Assembly (NCBI GenBank): GCA_943354625.1
Contig: CALRCS010000037.1
Coordinates: 1 to 6,933 of the forward strand
Direction: 5' to 3'
Origin: Candidatus Nomurabacteria bacterium
GTDB lineage: Bacteria > Patescibacteriota > Minisyncoccia > Phycocordibacterales > PALSA-1337
Length of the DNA: 6,933 bases
Positions 1 to 5,108 of the stretch are shown here, piece by piece. Under the pieces are notes generated by a model. That model saw only the letters and a program-made list of their open reading frames with translations. It was not told where the DNA came from and did not search any database. Numbering within the stretch: position 1 is the first letter of the stretch; every line of letters starts with the position of its first letter. A program made the position numbers and the translations under genes.

Positions 1-2
1 GG

Positions 3-272
3 AATGAAAAGCCATTATTTATTTTTAAAAATATAAAAATAGCTGGAATAAAAGAATTTGGAAAAGAGAAAAATCATCTTGAACTTCAATTTAAAAAAGA
101 AAATGGACAAAATGTGAATGCAATGGGATTTTTTATGGATGGGGAAACTTTTAAAAATAAAGATGGAGAGAAGCTAAAAGTAGGTGATTCGATAGATTTG
201 GTTGCAACAATGGAGAAGTCTATGTTTAGGGGAAGTGCGGAGTTGAGGTTGAGGATAGAAGATGTTGTATAA
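3..272 (+). CDS. recJ: RecJ single-strand DNA exonuclease, C-terminal OB domain (5' truncated)
   Basis: The window opens inside this gene; 89 residues remain before TAA at 270-272. RecJ is a cytoplasmic 5'-to-3' single-strand DNA exonuclease used in recombination and mismatch repair. The remnant reads as the RecJ OB domain: an opening IKIAGIKEFG strand, then NHLELQF (the family's H-L-K-L strand), NAMGFFMDGE (usually a-i-G-F-g-m), the turn KVGDSIDLVATMEKS, and the closing FRGSAELRLRIEDVV, which matches the family's N-x-(W/F)-R-G-x-x-x-L-q-L-x-v-x-D-i. The DHH catalytic domains would lie upstream of the window and cannot be inspected. The stop codon lies inside the TATAAT proposed as the next gene's promoter. 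Identification rests on motif resemblance in a short C-terminal piece; another OB-fold protein is possible but less likely. Confidence 0.78.
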   Translation, partial: NEKPLFIFKNIKIAGIKEFGKEKNHLELQFKKENGQNVNAMGFFMDGETFKNKDGEKLKVGDSIDLVATMEKSMFRGSAELRLRIEDVV

Positions 273-273
273 T
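266..273 (+). promoter_or_regulatory. Putative -10 box of rnhA overlapping the recJ stop
   Basis: A perfect TATAAT lies at 268-273, preceded directly by TG (266-267). It contains the recJ TAA stop at 270-272. A start about 7 nt downstream would leave a leader of roughly 8 nt before the rnhA ATG at 288, in keeping with the lack of a Shine-Dalgarno sequence there. A weak -35 candidate TTGAGG (243-248) is 19 bp upstream. Confidence 0.5.
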
Positions 274-287
274 ATACTAATCAAGAT

Positions 288-980
288 ATGAATAAAACAA
301 CAATCTTCACCGACGGTGCATCACGAGGAAATCCTGGCAGAGGAGGCTGGGGGAGTGTTGTTGTGGAAAATGATACTGTAACTGAGCTTGGTGGAAGAGA
401 AGACAATACCACAAATAACAGAATGGAGATTATGGCAGCGATTGCCGGGCTTTCTCATGTAGGAAATGAGAGTCAAATAACTATAAATACTGATTCTTCG
501 TATGTTATAAATGGCATTACGAAATGGGTAAAAGGATGGCAGAAAAATGGTTGGGTGACAAAGACTAAAGATGTGGTTTTAAATAGGGATTTATGGGAGA
601 AGTTGGTGGAAGCTGGACATGGCAAAAATATTGTTTGGAATTATGTTGGGGGACATTCTGGTGTAATCGGTAATGAAAGGTGTGATGTTATCGCTACGTC
701 TTTTGCAGATGGTAGTCCAACAGATCTCTATAAAGGGTTATTTGTTAATTATTCAATAAAAAATATCTTGGATTTATCACAAGTTACAGAAAAGGTGTCA
801 AAGAAAAGTCATTCAAAAGCTACAGCATATTCATATGTAAGTAGGGTTGATGGAAAAATACTCACTCATAAGACATGGGCAGAATGCGAAGCTCGAGTAA
901 AAGGAAAGAGCGGAACACGATATAAAAAGGCGCTTTCTCTTGACGATGAGAAACAAATAATTGCAGAATTTGGAAGATAA
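288..980 (+). CDS. rnhA: Ribonuclease HI with a C-terminal hybrid-binding (viroplasmin-like) domain
   Basis: This enzyme cuts the RNA strand of RNA-DNA hybrids (R-loops, primers). Residues 1-140 are a complete RNase HI fold: TDGASRGNPG with D9, NNRMEI with E47, NTDSSYV with D69, GGHSGVIGNERCD with H123 and D133. These are exactly one less than the E. coli catalytic numbers (D10, E48, D70, H124, D134), so activity is expected. A linker (about 145-178) leads to residues 181-229, which read as the RNase H hybrid-binding domain: YSYVSR, the tWxEC core (W197, C200), VKGKSGTRYKKA and a closing helix. In eukaryotic and many bacterial RNases H1 this domain is N-terminal; here the order is reversed. 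At 230 residues the protein is well above the roughly 155 of E. coli RNase HI. ATG 288 places the first strand correctly and has no Shine-Dalgarno sequence. It follows recJ by 15 bp but seems to have its own -10 box. Confidence 0.95.
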   Translation: MNKTTIFTDGASRGNPGRGGWGSVVVENDTVTELGGREDNTTNNRMEIMAAIAGLSHVGNESQITINTDSSYVINGITKWVKGWQKNGWVTKTKDVVLNRDLWEKLVEAGHGKNIVWNYVGGHSGVIGNERCDVIATSFADGSPTDLYKGLFVNYSIKNILDLSQVTEKVSKKSHSKATAYSYVSRVDGKILTHKTWAECEARVKGKSGTRYKKALSLDDEKQIIAEFGR

Positions 981-982
981 AA

Positions 983-1022
983 ATTTCATTAAAATTTTAT
1001 CAGAATTTTATACGGATTTTAT
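983..1022 (+). repeat. Four ATTTNAT boxes in 11-bp register upstream of comEC
   Basis: ATTTCAT starts at 983, and ATTTTAT starts at 994, 1005 and 1016, so the spacing is exactly 11 bp each time while the 4 bp between boxes vary (TAAA, CAGA, ACGG). The array fills most of the rnhA-comEC gap and ends 7 bp before the extended -10 at 1030-1038. A/T tracts repeated at about one helical turn can curve DNA, act as an UP-like element, or form a tandem operator read from one helix face. No GC-rich stem is present, so it is not an obvious intrinsic terminator for rnhA. Confidence 0.6.
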
Positions 1023-1029
1023 CTCATAT

Positions 1030-1038
1030 TGTTAGTAT
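1030..1038 (+). promoter_or_regulatory. Putative extended -10 box of comEC
   Basis: TG-T-TAGTAT, with the hexamer at 1033-1038, is an extended -10 element. A start about 7 nt downstream falls at 1045, exactly on the GTG proposed as the comEC start, predicting a leaderless message. There is no Shine-Dalgarno sequence. Confidence 0.45.
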
Positions 1039-1044
1039 TGGTTG

Positions 1045-2388
1045 GTGGAATTAAATCATAATAGAATAAATATAATAGTTATATGTACCTTGATAATTAT
1101 CATTATTATTCGTACTTGGTTTGTATTTCACAATGATAGGGAAAGCCTGATTAGTAAATATTCTGGGAGGGCCATTGAGCTAGAAGGAATGGTTTCAGAT
1201 GACCCGCTTGTTAAGGATTTTACAAAGACTTTTACATTTCAGACTAACGATTTCTCTGTAAAAATATCTACAGATAGATATATGGAGTATGAATATGGAC
1301 AGAAGTTGAGGTTAATAGGGAAGTTGTCTGTACCATTTAATTTTAAAAGTAATGGGGGGAGGACTTTTGATTATATTGATTTTCTTTTGAAAGATGGAAT
1401 TTACTTTGAAATGAAAAAACCAAAGATCGAGGTGATTGAAAGCTCTAATGGAAGTTTCATCTCAAAAAATCTTTTCAAACTCAAAAAAGGATTTCTTAGA
1501 AATATAAAAAAGGTTCTTGGGGAACCCCATGCTGCACTAGCGGGTGGGCTCGTGGTCGGGGAGAAGAGTGCTCTAGGAAAAGATCTGATAGATGATTTCC
1601 GTAAAGCTGGTCTCATACATATTGTTGTTCTATCTGGATACAATATCACTATTGTCGCGGATTCTATACGTAGATTGCTTTCATTTTTGCCTAGAAATAT
1701 TGGTATAGGACTTGGTGGAATAGGGATCATTGCTTTTGGAGTGCTTGTCGGTGGTGGAGCTACTGTTGTACGTTCGTGTATTATGGCCATTATTGCTCTA
1801 ACAGCTACATTTCTGCGTCGAGATTATAATGTGGGGAAGGCTCTGTTTCTCGCTGGTGCACTCATGCTTATTGTAAATCCATTTATTCTTTTCTATGATC
1901 CTTCTTTCCAACTTTCATTCCTCGCAACTTTAGGGTTATTACTTCTGTCTTCACCAATTGAAAAGAGGCTCGGCTTCATCACCGAAAAGATGGGAATTCG
2001 TGCTCTTGTGGCTTCTACACTAGCAACACAGATATTCGTATCTCCATATATTCTTTATATGATGGGACAGTTATCCATTGTAGGTATTTTTGTAAATATC
2101 CTGGTTCTACCTATCATTCCTGCAACAATGCTATTTGTAACTCTAGCCGGAATTTCTGGATTTATTCTACCGAATGTTTCTGAAGTCTTTGGTTGGATAT
2201 CACACTTATTACTATCATATGAACTTTTTATGGTTAGGTTTTTTGCGCATCTCCCTTTTGCATCAATAAATCTACCAAAATTTTCATTCTGGATAGTGAT
2301 AGGGTTTTATCTGAGCTATTTTGTAGCTTTTATAAAATTACCTAGGACATTTTCCCAGTTTAGGTTTTGGAAGAAATCTTCAACATAG
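1045..2388 (+). CDS. comEC: ComEC/Rec2 DNA-uptake channel, lacking the C-terminal nuclease domain
   Basis: ComEC forms the inner-membrane channel that brings single-stranded DNA into the cytoplasm during natural transformation. Numbering from GTG 1045: a hydrophobic helix at about 8-27; an OB-like DUF4131 segment at about 36-135, with the FDYIDFLLKDGIYF motif (family FDYxxYLxxxGI) near its end; then the multi-helix Competence domain at about 160-430. The latter shows the IVVLSGYNITIV signature (family iSGxHvxxv) near 194-205, GGGATVVRSCIMA near 237-249 (family R-(S/A) motif), and DPSFQLSFLATLGLLLL near 285-301. At about 447 residues it stops where full-length ComEC (often 700 or more) would begin its metallo-beta-lactamase domain; a degenerate version of that domain is encoded separately at 2882-3646. 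GTG 1045 is preferred over TTG 1042 because it is the commoner codon and fits the -10 spacing. The last 73 bp overlap the SOD gene antisense. Confidence 0.93.
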   Translation: MELNHNRINIIVICTLIIIIIIRTWFVFHNDRESLISKYSGRAIELEGMVSDDPLVKDFTKTFTFQTNDFSVKISTDRYMEYEYGQKLRLIGKLSVPFNFKSNGGRTFDYIDFLLKDGIYFEMKKPKIEVIESSNGSFISKNLFKLKKGFLRNIKKVLGEPHAALAGGLVVGEKSALGKDLIDDFRKAGLIHIVVLSGYNITIVADSIRRLLSFLPRNIGIGLGGIGIIAFGVLVGGGATVVRSCIMAIIALTATFLRRDYNVGKALFLAGALMLIVNPFILFYDPSFQLSFLATLGLLLLSSPIEKRLGFITEKMGIRALVASTLATQIFVSPYILYMMGQLSIVGIFVNILVLPIIPATMLFVTLAGISGFILPNVSEVFGWISHLLLSYELFMVRFFAHLPFASINLPKFSFWIVIGFYLSYFVAFIKLPRTFSQFRFWKKSST

Positions 2389-2867
2389 TTCTTCTTTCCA
2401 GATGGGGCATAGTCAGCAACGTATGAATGCTCCCACATATCGAGGGCAAGGATGAGGGTACAATCTTGTAATTGGCTAATATGTTGTTCTTCAACCCAAG
2501 TACTAATAAGGGTTTGATCCTTTCTATCATAGTAAAGCATTGCCCAACCGATACCTCTAGTCATGGCTATTGCTTTGAAACTAGTAAGCCAGATATCAAA
2601 AGATCCAAAATCAGTTTCAATCTGCATTCTAAGTGCGCTTGAAGTTGAGAGTTCTTTTGCACCACCCTCAAGACTATTGAAATATACTTCGTGATTTCTC
2701 ATACCGTTGTATTCAAAACCGAGTCTGCGGATATCTTGTTTACCCTCGAGTGTTTCATTTAGGTTTTTAACATATCCCGCATATAGCTTTAGATGTTCCT
2801 CAATCGTCTTTGCTGAGATTCCCTTTAGTTCACCTATATTAAATTTTAATTCATTAAATTTTTTCAT
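2316..2867 (-). CDS. Superoxide dismutase, Fe/Mn family
   Basis: This cytoplasmic enzyme dismutes superoxide to oxygen and hydrogen peroxide. Numbered from the upstream ATG at 2873, all four metal ligands are present: H27 (in SAKTIEEHLKLY), H61 (NGMRNHEVYF), D145 and H149 (LDMWEHSY). Y34 (GYVKNLN) matches the family's second-shell tyrosine, and NYVEDFFQNLNW near the C-terminus is typical. At 183-185 residues it is slightly short. The outer-sphere Gln is missing at both usual places: G57 at the FeSOD Gln69 position, and WVEEQH where MnSOD has xNQD. H131 or Q130 may serve instead, so metal preference is not predicted. Two in-frame ATGs exist (2873 and 2867). I prefer 2867 because it falls at the start point predicted by the extended -10 and opens MKKF. 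The gene lies antisense between comEC and its detached C-terminal homologue; its 3' end overlaps comEC by 73 bp and its 5' end is 14 bp from the divergent gene. Confidence 0.93.
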   Translation of the reverse strand: MKKFNELKFNIGELKGISAKTIEEHLKLYAGYVKNLNETLEGKQDIRRLGFEYNGMRNHEVYFNSLEGGAKELSTSSALRMQIETDFGSFDIWLTSFKAIAMTRGIGWAMLYYDRKDQTLISTWVEEQHISQLQDCTLILALDMWEHSYVADYAPSGKKNYVEDFFQNLNWENVLGNFIKATK

Positions 2868-2870
2868 AAT
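2865..2870 (+). promoter_or_regulatory. Putative -10 box of the 2882 gene, inside the SOD start
   Basis: CATAAT (5 of 6 to TATAAT) ends 11 bp before the ATG at 2882, which would give a leader of about 5 nt. An alternative, TATTCT at 2873-2878, is too close to the ATG unless the first codons are untranslated. No Shine-Dalgarno sequence is present. The box overlaps the SOD ATG at 2867-2865 on the other strand. Confidence 0.3.
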
Positions 2871-2873
2871 CAT

Positions 2874-2882
2874 ATTCTATCA
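2874..2882 (-). promoter_or_regulatory. Putative extended -10 box of the SOD gene
   Basis: Read on the minus strand this is TG-A-TAGAAT, hexamer at 2879-2874, 5 of 6 to consensus. A start about 7 nt downstream coincides with ATG 2867, giving a leaderless SOD message. The TG lies at the first base of the divergent gene's ATG, so the two promoters are interleaved. Confidence 0.45.
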
Positions 2883-3646
2883 TGAAAAATAAATACATTA
2901 TCATTACAATTTTAATCCTAATTCTTATTCTAATTTCAAGCCTAGGATACTATGTTTATAAATGGGAAAATAGAAAACCTGTATTTGAAGTGCATTTTTT
3001 TAGTCTAAATAGAGGAAGGGCTATATTTATTAGAACGCCTGAAAATATGACTATTTTAGTAGGGGGTGGGCAGAATTCTGATACCATACGTGAACTGACA
3101 AAAGTTATGCCGTTTTACAGTAAAAAAATAGATTATATATTTATTCCTAGTGCAAAGCCTGCCCAAATTGGTGGTTTTATAGAGATAGTTGATAGATATG
3201 GTGTGGGTGAAGTCGTATTGTCGAAAATTCACGCCACGAGCACAGTTTTGAGTAAATTATTAAATAATATCTCAAATAAAAAAATACATATTAGAGAAGT
3301 TGAAAAGGGGGACGAGCTAGATATGGGAGGTTTAAAAGTTGAGGTACTTTTTCCTTATGAAGATTTTAAATTTAATAAAACAAGTTTACCCGAGCTGGCT
3401 TTGGGAATAGGGTACAAAGATACTACCGTTTTTTTGTTAGGGAATATTTCAAAGACAATACAAAAGAATATTGCTAAGTCTCTAATAGTAAATTCCAAAG
3501 AAAATATTGTGGAATATTATAATAGTGGAATAGAGTCAAAAGTTTCGAAAGATCTAGTTGAGAAAATTAAGCCTAGATATATGTTTACTACAAAAGAAAA
3601 ACCCACCAGTTGGATTTCGGATGGATTAGAATGGAAAAAGATATGA
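2882..3646 (+). CDS. Membrane-anchored ComEC C-terminal-like protein with degenerate metallo-beta-lactamase motifs
   Basis: This 254-residue protein has an N-terminal membrane helix (about 5-26) followed by an outside-facing domain. Its layout matches the ComEC C-terminal metallo-beta-lactamase domain: VHFFSLNRGRAIFIRTP (37-53; family DVGQGDa-i-l-i-x-t-P), ILVGGGQ (58-64; family LiDgG), IDYIFIPSAKPAQIGGF (83-99; family iD-x-v-x-x-THpHaDHigG), RYGVGEVVLS (105-114), EVEKGDELDMGGLKVEVLFP (139-158), and VFLLGNI (183-189; family lltGDi). The fold positions are kept, but the expected metal ligands are not: the HxHxDH positions read S90, K92, A94, Q95; the Asp of LiDgG is G61, of GQGD is R46, and of tGD is N188. 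It is therefore probably catalytically inactive and may be a structural partner of the truncated ComEC. No Shine-Dalgarno sequence precedes ATG 2882. It ends TGA, overlapping the next start by ATGA. Confidence 0.72.
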   Translation: MKNKYIIITILILILILISSLGYYVYKWENRKPVFEVHFFSLNRGRAIFIRTPENMTILVGGGQNSDTIRELTKVMPFYSKKIDYIFIPSAKPAQIGGFIEIVDRYGVGEVVLSKIHATSTVLSKLLNNISNKKIHIREVEKGDELDMGGLKVEVLFPYEDFKFNKTSLPELALGIGYKDTTVFLLGNISKTIQKNIAKSLIVNSKENIVEYYNSGIESKVSKDLVEKIKPRYMFTTKEKPTSWISDGLEWKKI

Positions 3647-4140
3647 AAGATTTTGATAAATGGAATAAAGTTAAAAAGATTATTGATGATAAAATCGTAG
3701 AAGATTCAGTCTTTTTTCATGAAAGAGATATCTGGTGGGGTGTACTTGGTTTAAATATTGGTATTGAAGCAAACGGCAAAAATGAATTGTTTGAAAGACC
3801 TGTATTACTCATTAAGGTATTTAATAAAGATATGATTTGGTGTCTACCGATTACCTCCACACTCAAGGATTCTCTTTTTTATTACAAAATACTCGTTAAT
3901 GAAGAAGAGAACTCAGTAATGACTACACAAATAAGAACCATTAGCTCAAAAAGATTATTAAGAAAGGTGGGGATGATTGGAGAAGGTGAGTTTGAAGAAA
4001 TACTTTATAGTTTAATTTTTTTCCTAAAAAACGAAAGCCCCCTTTCGGGAGCAATCTCGGAGGCCGAAGCCACTAATAGAACAATTATATACGAGTCCAA
4101 TAATATTAGTCAAGAAGATAATGAGTCAGAATTAGATTAA
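3643..4140 (+). CDS. PemK/MazF-like family protein without a visible antitoxin
   Basis: MazF/PemK proteins are usually sequence-specific endoribonucleases acting as type II toxins. Here 165 residues show the family core: HERDIWWGVLGLNIGIE (26-42; family rGdIwwv...G.E), FERPVLLIKVF (50-60), IWCLPITST (65-73; family vvPiTs) and MTTQIRTISSKRL (93-105; family v..dQ.rtidk.RL). A charged N-terminal segment (1-25) and a tail (about 130-165) ending in acidic SQEDNESELD lie outside the core. ATG 3643 is chosen because it forms an ATGA overlap with the upstream stop, implying translational coupling; ATG 3631 or 3610 would extend it into the upstream gene. No small antitoxin-like gene lies next to it, so a toxin role is unproven and a solitary RNA-binding or RNase role is possible. 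The tail is encoded by an unusually GC-rich stretch (4032-4072) that also reads as a terminator on the other strand. Confidence 0.8.
   Translation: MKDFDKWNKVKKIIDDKIVEDSVFFHERDIWWGVLGLNIGIEANGKNELFERPVLLIKVFNKDMIWCLPITSTLKDSLFYYKILVNEEENSVMTTQIRTISSKRLLRKVGMIGEGEFEEILYSLIFFLKNESPLSGAISEAEATNRTIIYESNNISQEDNESELD
4026..4052 (-). terminator. Putative rpmB terminator inside the MazF-like gene
   Basis: On the minus strand GCTCCC-GAAA-GGGGGC (4052-4037) forms a 6-bp stem, with one U-G wobble, capped by a GNRA-type GAAA loop, then TTTCGTTTTTT (4036-4026). This is a credible intrinsic terminator for a transcript coming from rpmB, whose stop is about 120 bp upstream. A second mini-hairpin, GGC-TTCG-GCC (4071-4062), precedes it. 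On the plus strand the same bases code for the MazF-like tail. Confidence 0.55.
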
Positions 4141-4174
4141 TTCATTTATTCAGTACAAGCACTAAGCATGATAA

Positions 4175-4417
4175 TTAAATAATCCCAGCTTTTTTTAGAG
4201 TAACAAAAGCGCCTCTCTTCTGGATAGTCTTTAGTGCACGAGTAGAGATGGTAAGGACAAAGGATTTTTTTAGTTCAGGAACGTATATCTTCTTTTTTTG
4301 AAGATTTACATACTTTCTAACCATTCCAGTAGGGTTGAACTGAGTAGCACGAGTGGCATTTGAATATCCACCAGCTATCATTGAACTTCTTTTTGTTATT
4401 GCGCAGGCTTTAGCCAT
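4175..4417 (-). CDS. rpmB: Large ribosomal subunit protein bL28
   Basis: This 80-residue basic protein of the 50S subunit matches bL28 throughout: MAKACAITKRSSM (family MAkvCeitGkrp), then SNATRATQFNPTG, a VNLQKKKIYVPELKKSF segment (family PNLqkkrf.v...), and the C-terminal STRALKTIQKRG (family SarAlrtIdkkG). Length is normal (about 60-80). Only one cysteine (C5) is present, so it is the non-zinc-ribbon form. ATG 4417 is the only sensible start; it lacks a Shine-Dalgarno sequence. The gene diverges from the M50 protease gene over 41 bp and converges on the MazF-like gene with a 34-bp gap that holds no hairpin; its probable terminator lies further on, inside that gene. Confidence 0.95.
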   Translation of the reverse strand: MAKACAITKRSSMIAGGYSNATRATQFNPTGMVRKYVNLQKKKIYVPELKKSFVLTISTRALKTIQKRGAFVTLKKAGII

Positions 4418-4426
4418 AGTGTTAGT

Positions 4427-4435
4427 ATGCTATCA
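4427..4435 (-). promoter_or_regulatory. Putative extended -10 box of rpmB
   Basis: On the minus strand this reads TG-A-TAGCAT (hexamer 4432-4427), the same TGATAGnAT pattern seen before the SOD gene. A start about 7 nt downstream leaves only 2-3 nt before ATG 4417. TATGAT at 4437-4432 is an overlapping alternative. Confidence 0.4.
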
Positions 4436-4442
4436 TAGTAAA

Positions 4443-4448
4443 TATATT
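4443..4448 (+). promoter_or_regulatory. Putative -10 box of the M50 protease gene
   Basis: TATATT lies 10 bp before ATG 4459, predicting a leader of about 4 nt. No good -35 or extended TG is visible, so support is modest. It shares the 41-bp intergenic space with the divergent rpmB promoter. Confidence 0.35.
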
Positions 4449-4458
4449 AAGCAAGCGT

Positions 4459-5070
4459 ATGGATGATTCAACAGCAATATTTCAAATAATAATACTTATA
4501 ATGTCAGTCGTTATACATGAACTTTCTCATGGGTATACTGCTGAGCTTTTGGGTGATCCAACACCTCGTTTACAGGGGAGACTTACGTTAAACCCTATTA
4601 AACACCTTGATTTATTTGGTTCTTTTATAGTACCTATTATCACATCTTTAGCAGGATTTACTTTTGGTTGGGCAAAACCAATACAATGGAACCCCTACAA
4701 TGTAAAGAATAAGAGATGGGGAGAGTTATTGATTGCTATTGCTGGACCCCTTTCAAATATGGTCATAGCTCTAGTTTTCGGTCTCGCTACTAGGTTTTTT
4801 GGGGATAACTTACCGACTTCTTTTATTATAATGTCTACTTATGTCATTTTTATAAACATAGTTCTTGCCGTCTTTAATCTAATTCCCCTTCCTCCGCTTG
4901 ATGGGTCCAAGGCTCTTTTTGCTATTCTTCCACCTAGGATGATCGGTTTTCGTGAATTTGTGGAAAAGTACTCAATCTTTTTCTTTTTAATACTAGTCTT
5001 CTTTCTTTGGAGATTTGTAGAGCCAGTTATCCCTTTTATCTTCAAAATAATTACAGGAGTTGTGGTATAA
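4459..5070 (+). CDS. Site-2-protease-type membrane metalloprotease, peptidase family M50
   Basis: Family M50 proteases are integral membrane zinc enzymes that cut substrates within the bilayer. The zinc motif HELSH (H20, E21, H24) lies in the first membrane helix, and the third ligand is expected at D148 in FNLIPLPPLDGSK (139-151), the family's N-x-x-P-x-x-x-L-D-G motif. Hydrophobic segments lie at about 7-25, 52-70, 90-112, 122-142 and 172-197. IAGPLSNM (94-101) is the conserved aGPlxN motif. At 203 residues it is a minimal form without PDZ or CBS domains, so its substrate cannot be guessed. ATG 4459 puts the HExxH helix at the N-terminus as in relatives. Its TAA stop (5068-5070) lies inside the next gene's TATAAT, so the downstream gene probably has its own promoter. 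Confidence 0.93.
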   Translation: MDDSTAIFQIIILIMSVVIHELSHGYTAELLGDPTPRLQGRLTLNPIKHLDLFGSFIVPIITSLAGFTFGWAKPIQWNPYNVKNKRWGELLIAIAGPLSNMVIALVFGLATRFFGDNLPTSFIIMSTYVIFINIVLAVFNLIPLPPLDGSKALFAILPPRMIGFREFVEKYSIFFFLILVFFLWRFVEPVIPFIFKIITGVVV

Positions 5071-5071
5071 T
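5063..5071 (+). promoter_or_regulatory. Putative extended -10 box of the DUF378-like gene
   Basis: TG-G-TATAAT is a perfect extended -10 (hexamer 5066-5071). It contains the M50 gene's TAA stop (5068-5070). A start near 5078 would leave an AT-only leader of about 30 nt with no Shine-Dalgarno sequence; TATAAA at 5101-5106 is next to the ATG and is a less likely second site. Confidence 0.6.
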
Positions 5072-5108
5072 TATTGCAGTTATTATTAATTATTAATTTA
5101 TATAAAAT

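Noticed and set aside
1401..1790. 129-codon open frame on the minus strand inside comEC
   Set aside because: It is a frame shadow: proline/serine-rich low-complexity translation with no family motif, wholly inside a well-supported ComEC gene.
2707..2892. 61-codon plus-strand open frame opposite the SOD start
   Set aside because: It is antisense to conserved SOD N-terminal codons, has no recognisable motif and would run into the start of the 2882 gene.
3610..3642. Longer N-terminus for the MazF-like protein from ATG 3610
   Set aside because: It would overlap the upstream gene by 37 bp and add MDFGWIR, unlike relatives; the ATGA overlap at 3643 is the better start.
3644..3646. Use of genetic code 25 (TGA = Gly)
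   Set aside because: TGA ends the 2882 gene exactly at an ATGA junction with a MazF-like start, and no conserved glycine in the window is coded by TGA.
2882..3646. A working metallo-beta-lactamase hydrolase
   Set aside because: The fold pattern fits, but all HxHxDH positions and the later Asp positions are substituted, so enzyme activity is not claimed.
4839..5045. 68-codon minus-strand open frame inside the M50 gene
   Set aside because: It lies opposite the conserved FNLIPLPPLDGSK region; the translation looks like a shadow of hydrophobic codons.
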